Under the pieces are notes generated by a model that was not told the DNA's origin, did no database searches, and was given only the letters and a program-made list of their open reading frames with translations. A stretch of 64,000 bases of DNA, from NCBI GenBank assembly GCA_002070185.1, contig MWCT01000012.1, positions 39,916-103,915 of the forward strand, given 5' to 3'. The position numbers and the translations under genes are program-made. Positions 26,878 to 36,137 of the stretch are shown here, piece by piece. Within the stretch, counting starts at the first letter, position 1; every line of letters begins with the position of its first letter. Source of the stretch: a candidate division BRC1 bacterium ADurb.Bin183 (lineage in GTDB: Bacteria; Sumerlaeota; Sumerlaeia; MWCT01).

Positions 26878-28320
26878 CTACGAGCGCCAAAATATTTTCC
26901 GCCGTGTAAAGAAGCTCACAAAGAGCATCATGAGAAATGTGTAGAATGCTCCGCGCATTGCGCCGAGCCAAGGGGTTTTTGTGATTGCCTCGATGGGTTT
27001 GTTGAGATGCGTCAACGCCAGCAGGGGCCAGATAACGTTGCTCATCGCCACATAGGCAATCATAGGGTTTTGTCCGTTATCAATCAAAAGCCCCATGAGC
27101 CGCTTGTTCCATTTGAAGATATCTATTGTGATGATGAAAAAGATTAAAAGGAATATTGCCATGCCGCTGGTCACAAAGAAATAGCTCATGGTTGCCCAGT
27201 CTTTTTTGATGCCTCCCTCATAAGGTTCAAAGAACAACCCCAAGATAAGCCAGTATGCCCCCCACTTATAGAGGGTTTGCATGAGACGCTCCATCTCCGT
27301 TGCCGGATTTTTCATCATCTGCCAGCCCAAGAGAAGTATAATCGCCGAGAGAAGCATATTGCCAAAATCCCATCGCAAATATAATCCCGCCAGCAAAATG
27401 AGATGAAGTAAAATCATGACCGCCGCAATGGCTGATAGGTGGGGCGCATCCCATGCCGGGGCTTCGCTGGGTTGCCGCCCTTTTTTACTCATCCATTGCA
27501 CAAGCATGTCGCCGGCGATTGTTCCGGGAATGACGATGAAGAGGTATTGCATGAATCCGATTTGAAAAGCCCATGAGAGCCAGGCTTGTGAACTGTTCCA
27601 TTCTGAAACGATTTTGAGCCAGCCGGCGTCATGCGGCGAAAGGCGCAGCGCCATAAGAATTCCGAGAAACCCCAGACGCATCAGGATGTTTTCCCGCGTG
27701 AGGAGCCACGCCAGAGATCCGACCACAGCCGAAACCATCAGCAAAATGATGATGATGTCCCGGTTGCGAAATGTGAATGTTTCGCCTTTTGGGTTGCCGA
27801 GTTTCATCATGAAAAAAATTGCGCCGGCATAGCCGATGACGCGTATGAGCGTCTGAATTATTTTCGGCATTGTTTCGGGCATTCTTGTATAAATCATAAA
27901 CATAAGGGCAAAGCCGAGGATTCCGAAAAGCAAAGCGGCGGCATCCGGGTCTGGCATCATGCTCCAAGGGCGGATATGCACGACAAAGAGACCGAAGAAA
28001 GCAAGCAGGAATCCGCGCTCTGCGATAGAGAATAATATTCTTGGCAAAGGCGTCCCTTTTTTCAAACGCCGCGAAAGCGCCAGCGGAATGGCGGCGCCGA
28101 GCGCAAACAGGAAATATGGGAAAACAAGGTCAACCCATGAAATGCCGGGAACGTTTGCATCGAAGGCGCGGCTGGGAGGCGGGGTCTGGATGTGATACAT
28201 CCATGCTGGCAGGGTATTCCAAGGGATGATCCCTGAAAGAATCATACCCACGATGGCGACTCCGCGCAAGGCGTCCAGTCCAAGCGAGCGGTTGGGTTCG
28301 GATTGCGGTTTAATATTCAT
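26878..28320 (-). CDS. DUF5009/HGSNAT-like polytopic membrane acyltransferase
   Basis: A 480-residue protein with about eleven hydrophobic helices. The opening NRSLGLDALRGVAIVGMILSG and WVDLVFPYFLFALGAAIPLAL are the signature of the heparan-alpha-glucosaminide N-acetyltransferase-like family (NagX/DUF5009). Members pass an acetyl group across the membrane onto amino sugars. Activity in this protein is inferred only from the family. It is read in the same direction as the following membrane protein (28348), 27 bases apart, so they probably share a transcript. Confidence 0.75.
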   Translation of the reverse strand: MNIKPQSEPNRSLGLDALRGVAIVGMILSGIIPWNTLPAWMYHIQTPPPSRAFDANVPGISWVDLVFPYFLFALGAAIPLALSRRLKKGTPLPRILFSIAERGFLLAFFGLFVVHIRPWSMMPDPDAAALLFGILGFALMFMIYTRMPETMPKIIQTLIRVIGYAGAIFFMMKLGNPKGETFTFRNRDIIIILLMVSAVVGSLAWLLTRENILMRLGFLGILMALRLSPHDAGWLKIVSEWNSSQAWLSWAFQIGFMQYLFIVIPGTIAGDMLVQWMSKKGRQPSEAPAWDAPHLSAIAAVMILLHLILLAGLYLRWDFGNMLLSAIILLLGWQMMKNPATEMERLMQTLYKWGAYWLILGLFFEPYEGGIKKDWATMSYFFVTSGMAIFLLIFFIITIDIFKWNKRLMGLLIDNGQNPMIAYVAMSNVIWPLLALTHLNKPIEAITKTPWLGAMRGAFYTFLMMLFVSFFTRRKIFWRS

Positions 28321-28347
28321 GGATATTTCCCTTTTTCATAAAAAATG

Positions 28348-30033
28348 CTATGGCTCTCCAATCCCAAGAATGATGGGCGCATATCTGCCGTATTTGATAT
28401 GCTTTTTAACAAATAAATCATTATAGACTTTTTTAGGGGTTGTGACCCATTTTTTTGAATTCTTTTTAATATTAGCCCAGTCCCATTTGAAATATCTCAA
28501 TTCGCTTCTTATCAGGTGTTTTTTTTCATCAAGCGACCATAGAGGCGAGGGTTTGTCAAATATAGTGCCGGGGGCGTGGTTTTTGAAATCTATCACAAGC
28601 GGCTGATTGATTTCCTTCCATTGATAATAAAATTGCCCCGACCAGATAAACGCGCCGAACGCTTGAACGGCAATTCCCCAGAGCGCCATCAATCCAAAAA
28701 CAGACCACAATGAAAAGCGATAAATGAAATACAAATATGGAATAATTTTTGATTTTGCTTTTCGTGTGAAAGGGATCCGGACTCGCCAGAGGGCAAAAAG
28801 CAGGAAAGAGAAAAAAGGAAGAATGTCCGTCAGATAGCGATAGGTGTATGACCAGCCGCCCCACCAGCCATGAATACGGCTGCTGTAAAGGATTATATTG
28901 GCGCCGATGAAAAGAATCGGCAGAATGACATGCCTCCGCGGCGCTCCCAACGGTCGCCAAAGGGCGATCCAGATGGAAACGGGAAGGAATAGATAAAAAG
29001 GCGCATTGGGAAAAAGCCCCAGACTCGGCGAAAATAAAATCCCCAATATCCCAGCCGGCATCCTTTTCCATTTTAGGGTGCTTTCCAACCCGGTTCCAAG
29101 AAAGTTATACGCCGTAACCCAAGGCGCGCCAAAATAGCTCCAGTTGTATATTGCGACGAATAAAAACGATGGCAGCCCGCCAAGGATGTAATAGAAGATA
29201 GGGCGTTCGTGCGCCAACAACAATCTCAAACATCTATATGCCCTGCCTTCGCGATTTCTTGCCGCATTGACAAGAACGGCGCGAATTATTCGCAACAGGC
29301 GTCTGCCATGCCTCAATAATAAAATATCGGCAAAAAGCATCATTGCCCAGAGCGAATTGCTGGGGCGCGCCGCCACGGCAATTCCCACCGCCAGCCCGCA
29401 CCAAAAATATCCCTTATTATAGCGATGGCTTCGCAACCAGAGCCACAAAGAAAGCGCCAGAAAACACTGCGATGGTCCATGCTGCCAGAGGGATTGGGAG
29501 CTATGCACCCATGTTCCCGTCCCCAGCGCATAGGCGATCGCAATTAGCAGAGATGCGCCGCGCGGAGAGCGTTTTTGTCTGAGCGCATAAAAAAGGAACA
29601 GCGCAGAAAATGCCGCAAATAGCGACGCAAACATTTTATCCATGTAAAAAACAAGGTAATGCTGGGGGGATATTTTCATGATACCAAATGGGATGATGTA
29701 GAATGGGGCGAGCAGGGTGGCAATCAGCGTGGGTGAATTGGATATGCATTTATCGCTGTATGGTTTGCCGGGTGAGACGGGGTAATATTTAGCGCCGGGC
29801 GCCCAGTTTTTGGGGTCGTTATTTCGAAGGAATAAAAACTCATCCATGTCGTAATTGAATTCAGTCACAAGGCTGATAGGCACGAAGCGCGCGGGATACA
29901 CATCGCTGCCGGCAATAAAACGCGCATTTGATTGATAAATGATGAATAAAAGGAAAATTCCCAAAGCAGCAAACAGGCGGCTATGGCGTCCGGTAAATCT
30001 TGAAATGGCTGTAAAATATTTTTTCAATCTCAA
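28348..30033 (-). CDS. Polytopic membrane protein, GT-C glycosyltransferase-like
   Basis: This 561-residue protein has about ten to eleven transmembrane helices and a large first external loop (residues 45-110, with FNYDMDEFLF and PGKPYSDKCISNSPTL). The helix pattern and QSLWQHGPSQCFLALSLWLWLR are common in uncharacterised GT-C-like bacterial proteins that work on envelope glycans. I do not recognise a catalytic motif well enough to name a family. The start is uncertain: the TTG at 30033 has no good RBS, and another TTG lies two codons later. Confidence 0.55.
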   Translation of the reverse strand: MRLKKYFTAISRFTGRHSRLFAALGIFLLFIIYQSNARFIAGSDVYPARFVPISLVTEFNYDMDEFLFLRNNDPKNWAPGAKYYPVSPGKPYSDKCISNSPTLIATLLAPFYIIPFGIMKISPQHYLVFYMDKMFASLFAAFSALFLFYALRQKRSPRGASLLIAIAYALGTGTWVHSSQSLWQHGPSQCFLALSLWLWLRSHRYNKGYFWCGLAVGIAVAARPSNSLWAMMLFADILLLRHGRRLLRIIRAVLVNAARNREGRAYRCLRLLLAHERPIFYYILGGLPSFLFVAIYNWSYFGAPWVTAYNFLGTGLESTLKWKRMPAGILGILFSPSLGLFPNAPFYLFLPVSIWIALWRPLGAPRRHVILPILFIGANIILYSSRIHGWWGGWSYTYRYLTDILPFFSFLLFALWRVRIPFTRKAKSKIIPYLYFIYRFSLWSVFGLMALWGIAVQAFGAFIWSGQFYYQWKEINQPLVIDFKNHAPGTIFDKPSPLWSLDEKKHLIRSELRYFKWDWANIKKNSKKWVTTPKKVYNDLFVKKHIKYGRYAPIILGIGEP

Positions 30034-30257
30034 GCCATAAATAATAAGCGTTGGTGAAATTAAATAATAATTGAGGAGTGTTAGGATTCGTTTTGTGACA
30101 TGTCAATTGCAAAAACTAAATCCTCCCCTGTTTTTAACCCGCCCCGTTTTTACAAATCCCATTAAATAAGGCGGGGAAAACATGCGGCAGCGCGATGCGG
30201 GCGATGTATTAGTTGGAATATATCGCTCTTTAGGTTTATACGAATTTTAAAAGCAGG

Positions 30258-30455
30258 TCATTTTGGGGGAAATAATTCTGTATGAAGGACGCCGCCGGTT
30301 GCCCAGTTTTCCTTCGGCAATTCTTCAATCTGAATCGTGACTGCCTGAGCTGGAACTTTGGCAACTTGAATCATCGTGTCCGTCAGCGCCTTTGCCAGTT
30401 CGGCTTTATGCTCCTTAGTTATGCCCGCCCACATACTGACTTTGAGTAATGGCAT
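30258..30455 (-). CDS. 4-oxalocrotonate tautomerase-family protein
   Basis: The start is set by biology: members of this family use Pro as the residue after the removed Met. The ATG at 30455 gives MPLLKVSMWAGITKEHKAEL and follows the strong RBS GGAGG. The 65-residue protein continues with KALTDTMIQVAKVPAQAVTIQIEELPKENW, typical of small 4-OT subunits that assemble as hexamers. It would convert 2-hydroxymuconate-like enols to ketones, or be a promiscuous tautomerase. It has no catabolic cluster around it. Confidence 0.85.
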   Translation of the reverse strand: MPLLKVSMWAGITKEHKAELAKALTDTMIQVAKVPAQAVTIQIEELPKENWATGGVLHTELFPPK

Positions 30456-30607
30456 AATAATCCTCCGAAAGAATTTGGTATCATATTTCATAGGGAGCGT
30501 GCGGGCGCAAGCCTTTTTTTGAATTATGCGGTTTTCAAAAAATATTTAATATTGCATCAATCGGAGTCGTGTGCCAAGAGAACTCACTTATTTGCGGAGA
30601 GGCAATC

Positions 30608-32503
30608 ATGGGTTTAACAATTTCGCAGAAAATATTGAAAGAGCATTTGCGCGCAGGCGGAGCGATTGAGCCCGGGCGCGAAATCGGCATTGTTGTGGAT
30701 CAATGTCTCACACAGGACAGCACGGGCACGATGGCGTGGCTCGAATTTGAGTCGCTGGGCATCGAGCGCGTAAAGCCGAAAATCGTTGTCTCTTATGTGG
30801 ATCACACAAACGCTTGTTTTAAGGGCGAGTCTTCGGAAGACCATCTCTTTTTGCAAACGGCAGCATCGCGATTCGGCGCTATTTTTTCCAAGCCGGGAAA
30901 TGGCGTCTGCCATCAGGTGCATTACGAACGGTTCGGGCGTCCGGGGGCGACGCTGCTCGGTTCGGATTCGCACACGCCTACAGCGGGCGGACTCGGCATG
31001 ATTGGCATCGGTGTTGGCGGGATGGATGTTGCCGTGGCAATGGGCGGCGGACTTTATCACCTGACCATGCCATCGGTTATTAAAGTTGAATTGACCGGGG
31101 CGCTCAAATGGGGCGCAAATGCAAAGGACATCATCCTTGAAATCCTCCGCCGAATTTCGGTCAAGGGCGGCGTGGGGCGCATCATCGAATACGGCGGCGA
31201 AGGCGTTTTACGCCTTGATGTGCCGCAGCGGGCGACCATTGCGAGCATGGGGGCGGAGACCGGCGCAACCACAAGCGTTTTTCCATCGGATGAGGCGACT
31301 CAAGGATTTTTGAGAGCGCAAGGGCGCGATGAGGTTTGGCGCGAAATCAAGGCGGACGCCGATGCTGTTTATGAAAAAATTATCTCAATCAATTTGAACG
31401 GACTTGAACCGCTGGTTGCCATGCCCGGCTCGCCGGATAATGTAAAGTCGGTTCGCGAAGTTGCGGGCGCGAAACTCAATCAGGTGCATATCGGTTCTTG
31501 CACAAACGGCAGCTGGCGCGATATTTATATTGCGTCGCGGATGTTGGAGGGCAGGCAGGTCAACCCCGAATGCGAGGTCATGGTCGTGCCGGGCTCGCGC
31601 CAAGTCTTTCAGATGCTGCTTGCTGATGGGAGCATTGAGCGGCTGGTGAGGGCGGGATGCCGCATCACAGAACCGGGGTGCGGTCCGTGCATTGGGATGG
31701 GATTTGTTCCGGGCGCGGGACATCTGAGTCTGCGTTCCATCAACCGGAATTGGTTCGGGCGCGGCGGGAGCAAGGAGGCGCGGATTGCCCTTGCCTCCGT
31801 AGAGGTCTGCGCTGCGAGCGCGCTGGCGGGCGCCATTGCCGACCCTCGAAATTTCGCGCCAGTGAACGCGCCGGAGCCGCAGTTTATCATTGACGACAGC
31901 CATCTTTTGAAACCGCAGGGGAATGTTGTTGAGATAATCCGAAGTTCAAATATTGTCGCGTTGAAACCGCAGATTCAGTTACAGGAAAAAATCACAGGCA
32001 GTGTGTTACTCAAGACGGGGGACGGCGTTTCGACGGATGACATCCTGCCTGCAGGTCCGCTCACACAGCATCTGCGCAGCAATTTGCCGGCGATTTCGAA
32101 ATTTGTTTTTTATTATGCGGATGAAACCTTTGCCGAGCGAGCGAAAAAATGCGGGGGCGGCTTTATTGCGGCGGGCGAAAATTACGGGCAAGGCTCCAGC
32201 CGCGAACACGCCGCTTTGGCTCCGCGCGAACTTGGCATAACCGCAGTGTTTGCCAAATCTTTTGCGCGCATACACCGCAAGAATCTCATAAATTGCGGAA
32301 TTGCGCCTCTTTTGTGTAACACGGACGCCATCAATCAGGACGATAAAATTGTGATAGATTTGAGCGGACTATCCCGAAATAATATCATCGCAAAAAATTT
32401 AACGAAATCCGCCGCCATCCCCATCCGCACAGACATGACGCCGCTTGAAATCGAGATTCTTTTTTCCGGCGGCATTCTGGCTTACACCAAATCAAAAACC
32501 TAG
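30608..32503 (+). CDS. Aconitate hydratase, short (probably Aquifex-type) form
   Basis: The enzyme interconverts citrate and isocitrate with a [4Fe-4S] cluster. It has 631 residues from the ATG at 30608 (MGLTISQKIL), which follows GGAGAGG; a frame extending to 30569 adds 13 untypical residues. The large half shows GSDSHTPTAGGLGM, and the cluster cysteines in GSCTNGSW and GCGPCIGMG. The small swivel half shows ILPAGPL, NYGQGSSREHAALAPRELG and KSFARIHRKNLINCG. The length fits the compact Aquifex-type group rather than the 850-900-residue AcnA/AcnB. A homoaconitase or isopropylmalate isomerase role is less likely because both halves are fused. Confidence 0.88.
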   Translation: MGLTISQKILKEHLRAGGAIEPGREIGIVVDQCLTQDSTGTMAWLEFESLGIERVKPKIVVSYVDHTNACFKGESSEDHLFLQTAASRFGAIFSKPGNGVCHQVHYERFGRPGATLLGSDSHTPTAGGLGMIGIGVGGMDVAVAMGGGLYHLTMPSVIKVELTGALKWGANAKDIILEILRRISVKGGVGRIIEYGGEGVLRLDVPQRATIASMGAETGATTSVFPSDEATQGFLRAQGRDEVWREIKADADAVYEKIISINLNGLEPLVAMPGSPDNVKSVREVAGAKLNQVHIGSCTNGSWRDIYIASRMLEGRQVNPECEVMVVPGSRQVFQMLLADGSIERLVRAGCRITEPGCGPCIGMGFVPGAGHLSLRSINRNWFGRGGSKEARIALASVEVCAASALAGAIADPRNFAPVNAPEPQFIIDDSHLLKPQGNVVEIIRSSNIVALKPQIQLQEKITGSVLLKTGDGVSTDDILPAGPLTQHLRSNLPAISKFVFYYADETFAERAKKCGGGFIAAGENYGQGSSREHAALAPRELGITAVFAKSFARIHRKNLINCGIAPLLCNTDAINQDDKIVIDLSGLSRNNIIAKNLTKSAAIPIRTDMTPLEIEILFSGGILAYTKSKT

Positions 32504-32585
32504 CGATAATAATCAGAATTGCCTTGTTTCGAAATAACCGGCGACAATTTGGTTAAACAATTTTTTTAGAGTTCGGGCTTTTCAT

Positions 32586-32614
32586 TTGACGAGGGTATGG
32601 GGAGATGGGATAAG
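32586..32614 (+). promoter_or_regulatory. Candidate promoter of the aldehyde dehydrogenase gene
   Basis: TTGACG (32586-32591) and GATAAG (32609-32614) are 17 bases apart in the 242-base gap before the gene. Weak pattern match. Confidence 0.3.
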
Positions 32615-32745
32615 GGGTAAGAGTTGTGGATGAAGGCGGCGCGGCAAAATGGATTATGAGAATGAAAACGGCGAAGGATCGGCAGCAGACGGTTGAAATA
32701 AAAAATAAAAAAATTGTTTAAATTGTTTTTAACGGAGGGAAAAAA

Positions 32746-34233
32746 ATGGCGGAGAAATTCAAGGCTTTTGTGGCGGGAGAATGGTTTGATAAAGGTTCAG
32801 CGGGTACGTTTTTGAATATCAATCCAGCGGATTATGACGATGTGGTTGGAGAGTTTCCCTCCTGCGGCAAAGAAGAAGTTGACGCCGCGGTTGCCTCCGC
32901 CAAAGAGGCGCAAAAAAAATGGGCGCTTGTGCCCGCGCCTAAGCGGGGCGAAATTCTCAAACGCGCAGGCGATTTGCTTGTGCAGAAAAAAGAGGAGATT
33001 GCCCGTCTGATGACGCGCGAAATGGGCAAGATTTTGATTGAGACGCGCGGGGATGTGCAAGAGGGCATAGACACGGCTTATTATATGGCGAGCGAGGGTC
33101 GGCGCCTTTTCGGCGACACGGTTCCCTGCGAGTTAATGAATAAATTTGGGATGTCCATCCGCTGTCCGATGGGCGTATGCGCGATGATTACGCCGTGGAA
33201 TTTTCCTATGGCAATTCCGACGTGGAAGATTTTTCCCGCGCTTATTTGTGGAAATGGGATTGTATTCAAACCGGCAACGGACACTCCCGCTACGGCGGTT
33301 AAGTTTGTGGAGGTTTTATTGGAGGCGGGCGTTCCGCCTCGGCTCATCAATCTTGTTCCGGGCTCGGGCAGGAATGTTGGGACAAGCATTCTTGAACATC
33401 CAAACGTGAATCTTGTTTCTTTTACCGGCTCCACACAGGTGGGGCGCATGATTGCGAAAAAATGCGGGGAGTCGCTCAAGCGCTGTTCATTGGAGATGGG
33501 CGGAAAGAATGCGCAAATTGTGATGGATGATGCGGATTTGGAGCTGGCGCTGGAGGGAGCGCTCTGGGGCGCTTATGGCACAACGGGGCAGCGGTGCACG
33601 GCGACTTCGCGTCTGATTCTGCATAAAAAAATTGCGGATGTTTTCACTAAACAATTTGTTGAGCGGGCATCTAAAATCCGCATCGGCAATGGGCTGGACG
33701 ATAAAACGCAAATGGGTCCTGTTGTGAATAAGGAGCAGCAGGATGTTGTGGCGGAATATGTCCGCATAGGTCTTGAGGAGGACAAGGCGGATTTGATTCT
33801 CGGCGGTCGCGCCTTAAAAGAGGGAGAATATTCTAAGGGCTTTTTCTTTCAGCCGACGGTTTTTACAAATGTTAAGCGAACGATGCGAATAGCCCGCGAG
33901 GAGATATTTGGTCCTGTGGTTTCCATTCTCACCGTGGATAATCTTGATGAGGCGATTGATACGTTAAATGACACGGAATATGGTCTTTCTTCCTCGATTT
34001 ATACAAGGGATGTGAACAACGCCTTCAAGGCGATACGGGATATTCAGGCGGGCATCACATATATCAATGTGCCGACCATCGGGGCTGAGATTCAGCTGCC
34101 TTTTGGCGGGGTTAAAAACACTGGAAACGGTCACCGCGAATCGGGTCATGCCGTGCTGGACACATATAGCGAATGGAAATCGGTTTATGTGGATTACAGC
34201 GGGCGTCTGCAACGCGCGCAGATTGACGATTGA
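32746..34233 (+). CDS. NAD(P)-dependent aldehyde dehydrogenase
   Basis: It oxidises an aldehyde to a carboxylate. The 495-residue protein has the full ALDH set: Asn152 in TPWNFPMAIPTWK, the nucleotide-site FTGSTQVGR, Glu250 in SLEMGGKNA, and the nucleophile Cys284 in TTGQRCTATSR. TTGQRCTATSR and the C-terminal LPFGGVKNTGNGHRESG recall semialdehyde dehydrogenases (2-oxoglutarate semialdehyde or aminoadipate semialdehyde type), but the substrate is not certain. GGAGGG precedes the ATG. The GerMN gene follows after 25 bases. Confidence 0.92.
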   Translation: MAEKFKAFVAGEWFDKGSAGTFLNINPADYDDVVGEFPSCGKEEVDAAVASAKEAQKKWALVPAPKRGEILKRAGDLLVQKKEEIARLMTREMGKILIETRGDVQEGIDTAYYMASEGRRLFGDTVPCELMNKFGMSIRCPMGVCAMITPWNFPMAIPTWKIFPALICGNGIVFKPATDTPATAVKFVEVLLEAGVPPRLINLVPGSGRNVGTSILEHPNVNLVSFTGSTQVGRMIAKKCGESLKRCSLEMGGKNAQIVMDDADLELALEGALWGAYGTTGQRCTATSRLILHKKIADVFTKQFVERASKIRIGNGLDDKTQMGPVVNKEQQDVVAEYVRIGLEEDKADLILGGRALKEGEYSKGFFFQPTVFTNVKRTMRIAREEIFGPVVSILTVDNLDEAIDTLNDTEYGLSSSIYTRDVNNAFKAIRDIQAGITYINVPTIGAEIQLPFGGVKNTGNGHRESGHAVLDTYSEWKSVYVDYSGRLQRAQIDD

Positions 34234-34258
34234 CGGGCAGGTTGCTGTTATTAATATT

Positions 34259-34864
34259 ATGAGAAAAACGAATCAGCCGGATTTTGGGCGTTTTCTTGCG
34301 GCGCTGGGCGCGGCGGCAATCATCGTGACCGCTCTTGGTTTGTATTTCATTCATCGAATAACAAGCCGTCCGCCTTCGATGCCGCAAATTGATTTTTCCA
34401 AAGCGCTAAAAGAAACCATAATCAAGGCGGAAGCACCCGTTTCGCCAAACACGGCAAGGATTTTTTTCACAACGGACGGGCGTTATTTAAGCGCGGAGGC
34501 TATGGAACTTCCGAGGGATCTTGACGCCCATGCTCGGCTGAGCCGCATTATGGAGCGGCTTTTAAGCGGTCCGACAAGCCGTTATTTTGAACCGATTTTG
34601 CCGGACGGAACATCCCTCCGAGGCATGTATTTATTGAATGATAAAGTTGTGATTGATTTTTCTAAGGAGATTTCAACGAATCTGCACGACGGCGTTGTTG
34701 CGGAGATGCTCGCCCTTTATAGCGTCGTGAACTCTGTGACGCTGAATATTCCCGAGATTCGACAGGTTCAGTTTTTAATCGAAGGAGAAGAGCGGGCAAC
34801 GCTGGACGGAGAAGTTGATATCAGCGCTCCATTAGGCGCTAATTTGAATCTTATCAAGTGGTGA
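34259..34864 (+). CDS. GerMN-domain protein, membrane anchored
   Basis: A 201-residue protein with one N-terminal transmembrane helix (AALGAAAIIVTALGLYFIH, about residues 14-32). A GerMN (Germane) domain lies outside the membrane, including ARIFFTTDGRYLSAE, RIMERLLSGPTSRYF, SLRGMYLLNDKVVIDFSKE and LNIPEIRQVQFLIEGEE. This domain is known from spore-germination GerM and from LpqB; it also occurs widely in non-sporulating bacteria with unknown function. The ATG at 34259 has no clear RBS; translation may depend on the aldehyde dehydrogenase gene before it. Its end overlaps the convergent DUF116 gene by 11 bases. Confidence 0.75.
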   Translation: MRKTNQPDFGRFLAALGAAAIIVTALGLYFIHRITSRPPSMPQIDFSKALKETIIKAEAPVSPNTARIFFTTDGRYLSAEAMELPRDLDAHARLSRIMERLLSGPTSRYFEPILPDGTSLRGMYLLNDKVVIDFSKEISTNLHDGVVAEMLALYSVVNSVTLNIPEIRQVQFLIEGEERATLDGEVDISAPLGANLNLIKW

Positions 34865-35285
34865 CGGGGTTTGCGTCGCGGGACGAATTGGCGGGATGCG
34901 CGGCATCTTCCTTTAGCGCTATCACGCGCTTTGCCTCTTCGATATTGACGGTTGTGTCCTTGCAGCCATCGGTATCGAGAAGAACCACCTGAAGCGGGAT
35001 GTTGAGTTTTTCGACCGCCATACGAAGTTCGGGTTCGCATGCAATTCCGACGACTGCCTTCGGGTTTTCCTTGATTATCAACTTATGAACGATGCTGCCG
35101 CCGCCCACAATATGGGCGCGGTATCCAAGACTTTCCGCATATTGTTTCAATTGTTCTTTAAGTTCCGCGCGGATGCAATGGGATATGAAAAGTGTGCGTT
35201 CGTGATAGGGAACCGATAGAAACCGATGCCTTTCCTTTTCGTTTGTTTCGATTGCGAATTTTTGATTTATGTTTTTTTCTTCCAT
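34854..35285 (-). CDS. Short DUF116-family protein
   Basis: A 143-residue protein that matches the C-terminal half of DUF116 proteins: AESLGYRAHIVGGGSIVHKLI, AVVGIACEPELRMAVEKLNIPLQVVLLDTDGCKDTTVNIEEA. Full family members have an N-terminal membrane or cysteine-rich part that is missing here, and one conserved-type Cys remains in ACEPEL and one in DGCKDT. Function is unknown. It overlaps the methyltransferase stop by 19 bases, so the two are coupled in the ruvC-kinase-methyltransferase operon. Confidence 0.65.
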   Translation of the reverse strand: MEEKNINQKFAIETNEKERHRFLSVPYHERTLFISHCIRAELKEQLKQYAESLGYRAHIVGGGSIVHKLIIKENPKAVVGIACEPELRMAVEKLNIPLQVVLLDTDGCKDTTVNIEEAKRVIALKEDAAHPANSSRDANPVTT

Positions 35286-36070
35286 CGGGAAGTTTCCTTT
35301 TTGCCAATAAGAATGAGATAGGGTGAGGCGCTGCGGGAATAAGGCGCGCCATTATAATCGCCATAAACGCCTACAACGCTTAATCCTGCTTTTTTGAATA
35401 GGGCGGCGAGTTCGCCTTTGGTGTAAAGTCGCAGGCAATATCCTGCCTGTGTTGTTTTGCCGCGAACATTAAAAGTTGTTTTATTATGCAGCAGGTTTTG
35501 CGTTTTATCATATTCCCAGATTTCGTGAATGGCAAATTCGAGACCGCATTGGAGGGTTTGCGGGTTTTCGCAAGCCATACGCACGACGGGCTGTTTATTT
35601 GGTATCTCCAGAAAAAAACGACCGCCCGATTTGAGCGCGCGTGAAACCTCCTTCAAGGTTGTCAGGTCGGCATCCGGACAATCGAGCGGATAATATCCAA
35701 AACTGTTGAATAGGGAAATGGCTGCATCGAAGGCGCCATCTTGAAATGGGAGCCGAGTCATCGTTCCCTGAACGAGCGGCGATTTTTTTGCATGGCTGGC
35801 GGGGAATTTTCGCATGGCAAATTGGAGATAGGAACGGTTTATGTCCAGCCCAAAGGCTGGCACGGCTCTTTTGAAAAAAAACAACAGGTGTTTCCCGAAG
35901 CCGCATGCGATGTCGAGAAGGCGCGTTGTTTTGTTGAGTTTGAGGGTTTTGATTATGAAATCGGTTTCGGCGGCGATTTTATTTTTTTCATAAAGATGCT
36001 CGGAGTATATTTCAAGATAGGCGCTGCCGAAGTATGCATCCTGCCATTTATTTGCGGAAGAATTTTTCAC
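35267..36070 (-). CDS. Class I SAM-dependent methyltransferase
   Basis: A 267-residue enzyme with the Rossmann SAM site LLDIACGFGKHLLFF (motif I, about residues 52-66), the acidic turn FGLDINRSYLQFA, and FDAAISLFNSFGY (motif IV region), followed by LKSGGRFFLEIPN. The acceptor cannot be predicted. The start is GTG with GGAGGCGGCAA upstream. It sits between the kinase and the DUF116 gene on the same strand. Confidence 0.82.
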   Translation of the reverse strand: MKNSSANKWQDAYFGSAYLEIYSEHLYEKNKIAAETDFIIKTLKLNKTTRLLDIACGFGKHLLFFFKRAVPAFGLDINRSYLQFAMRKFPASHAKKSPLVQGTMTRLPFQDGAFDAAISLFNSFGYYPLDCPDADLTTLKEVSRALKSGGRFFLEIPNKQPVVRMACENPQTLQCGLEFAIHEIWEYDKTQNLLHNKTTFNVRGKTTQAGYCLRLYTKGELAALFKKAGLSVVGVYGDYNGAPYSRSASPYLILIGKKETSRWKKKT

Positions 36071-36137
36071 TTGCCGCCTCCATCATGCAAAACAGTTAAT
36101 GGATTTGTGAGACGCCGCGTTGAAAGAATCAATAAAA

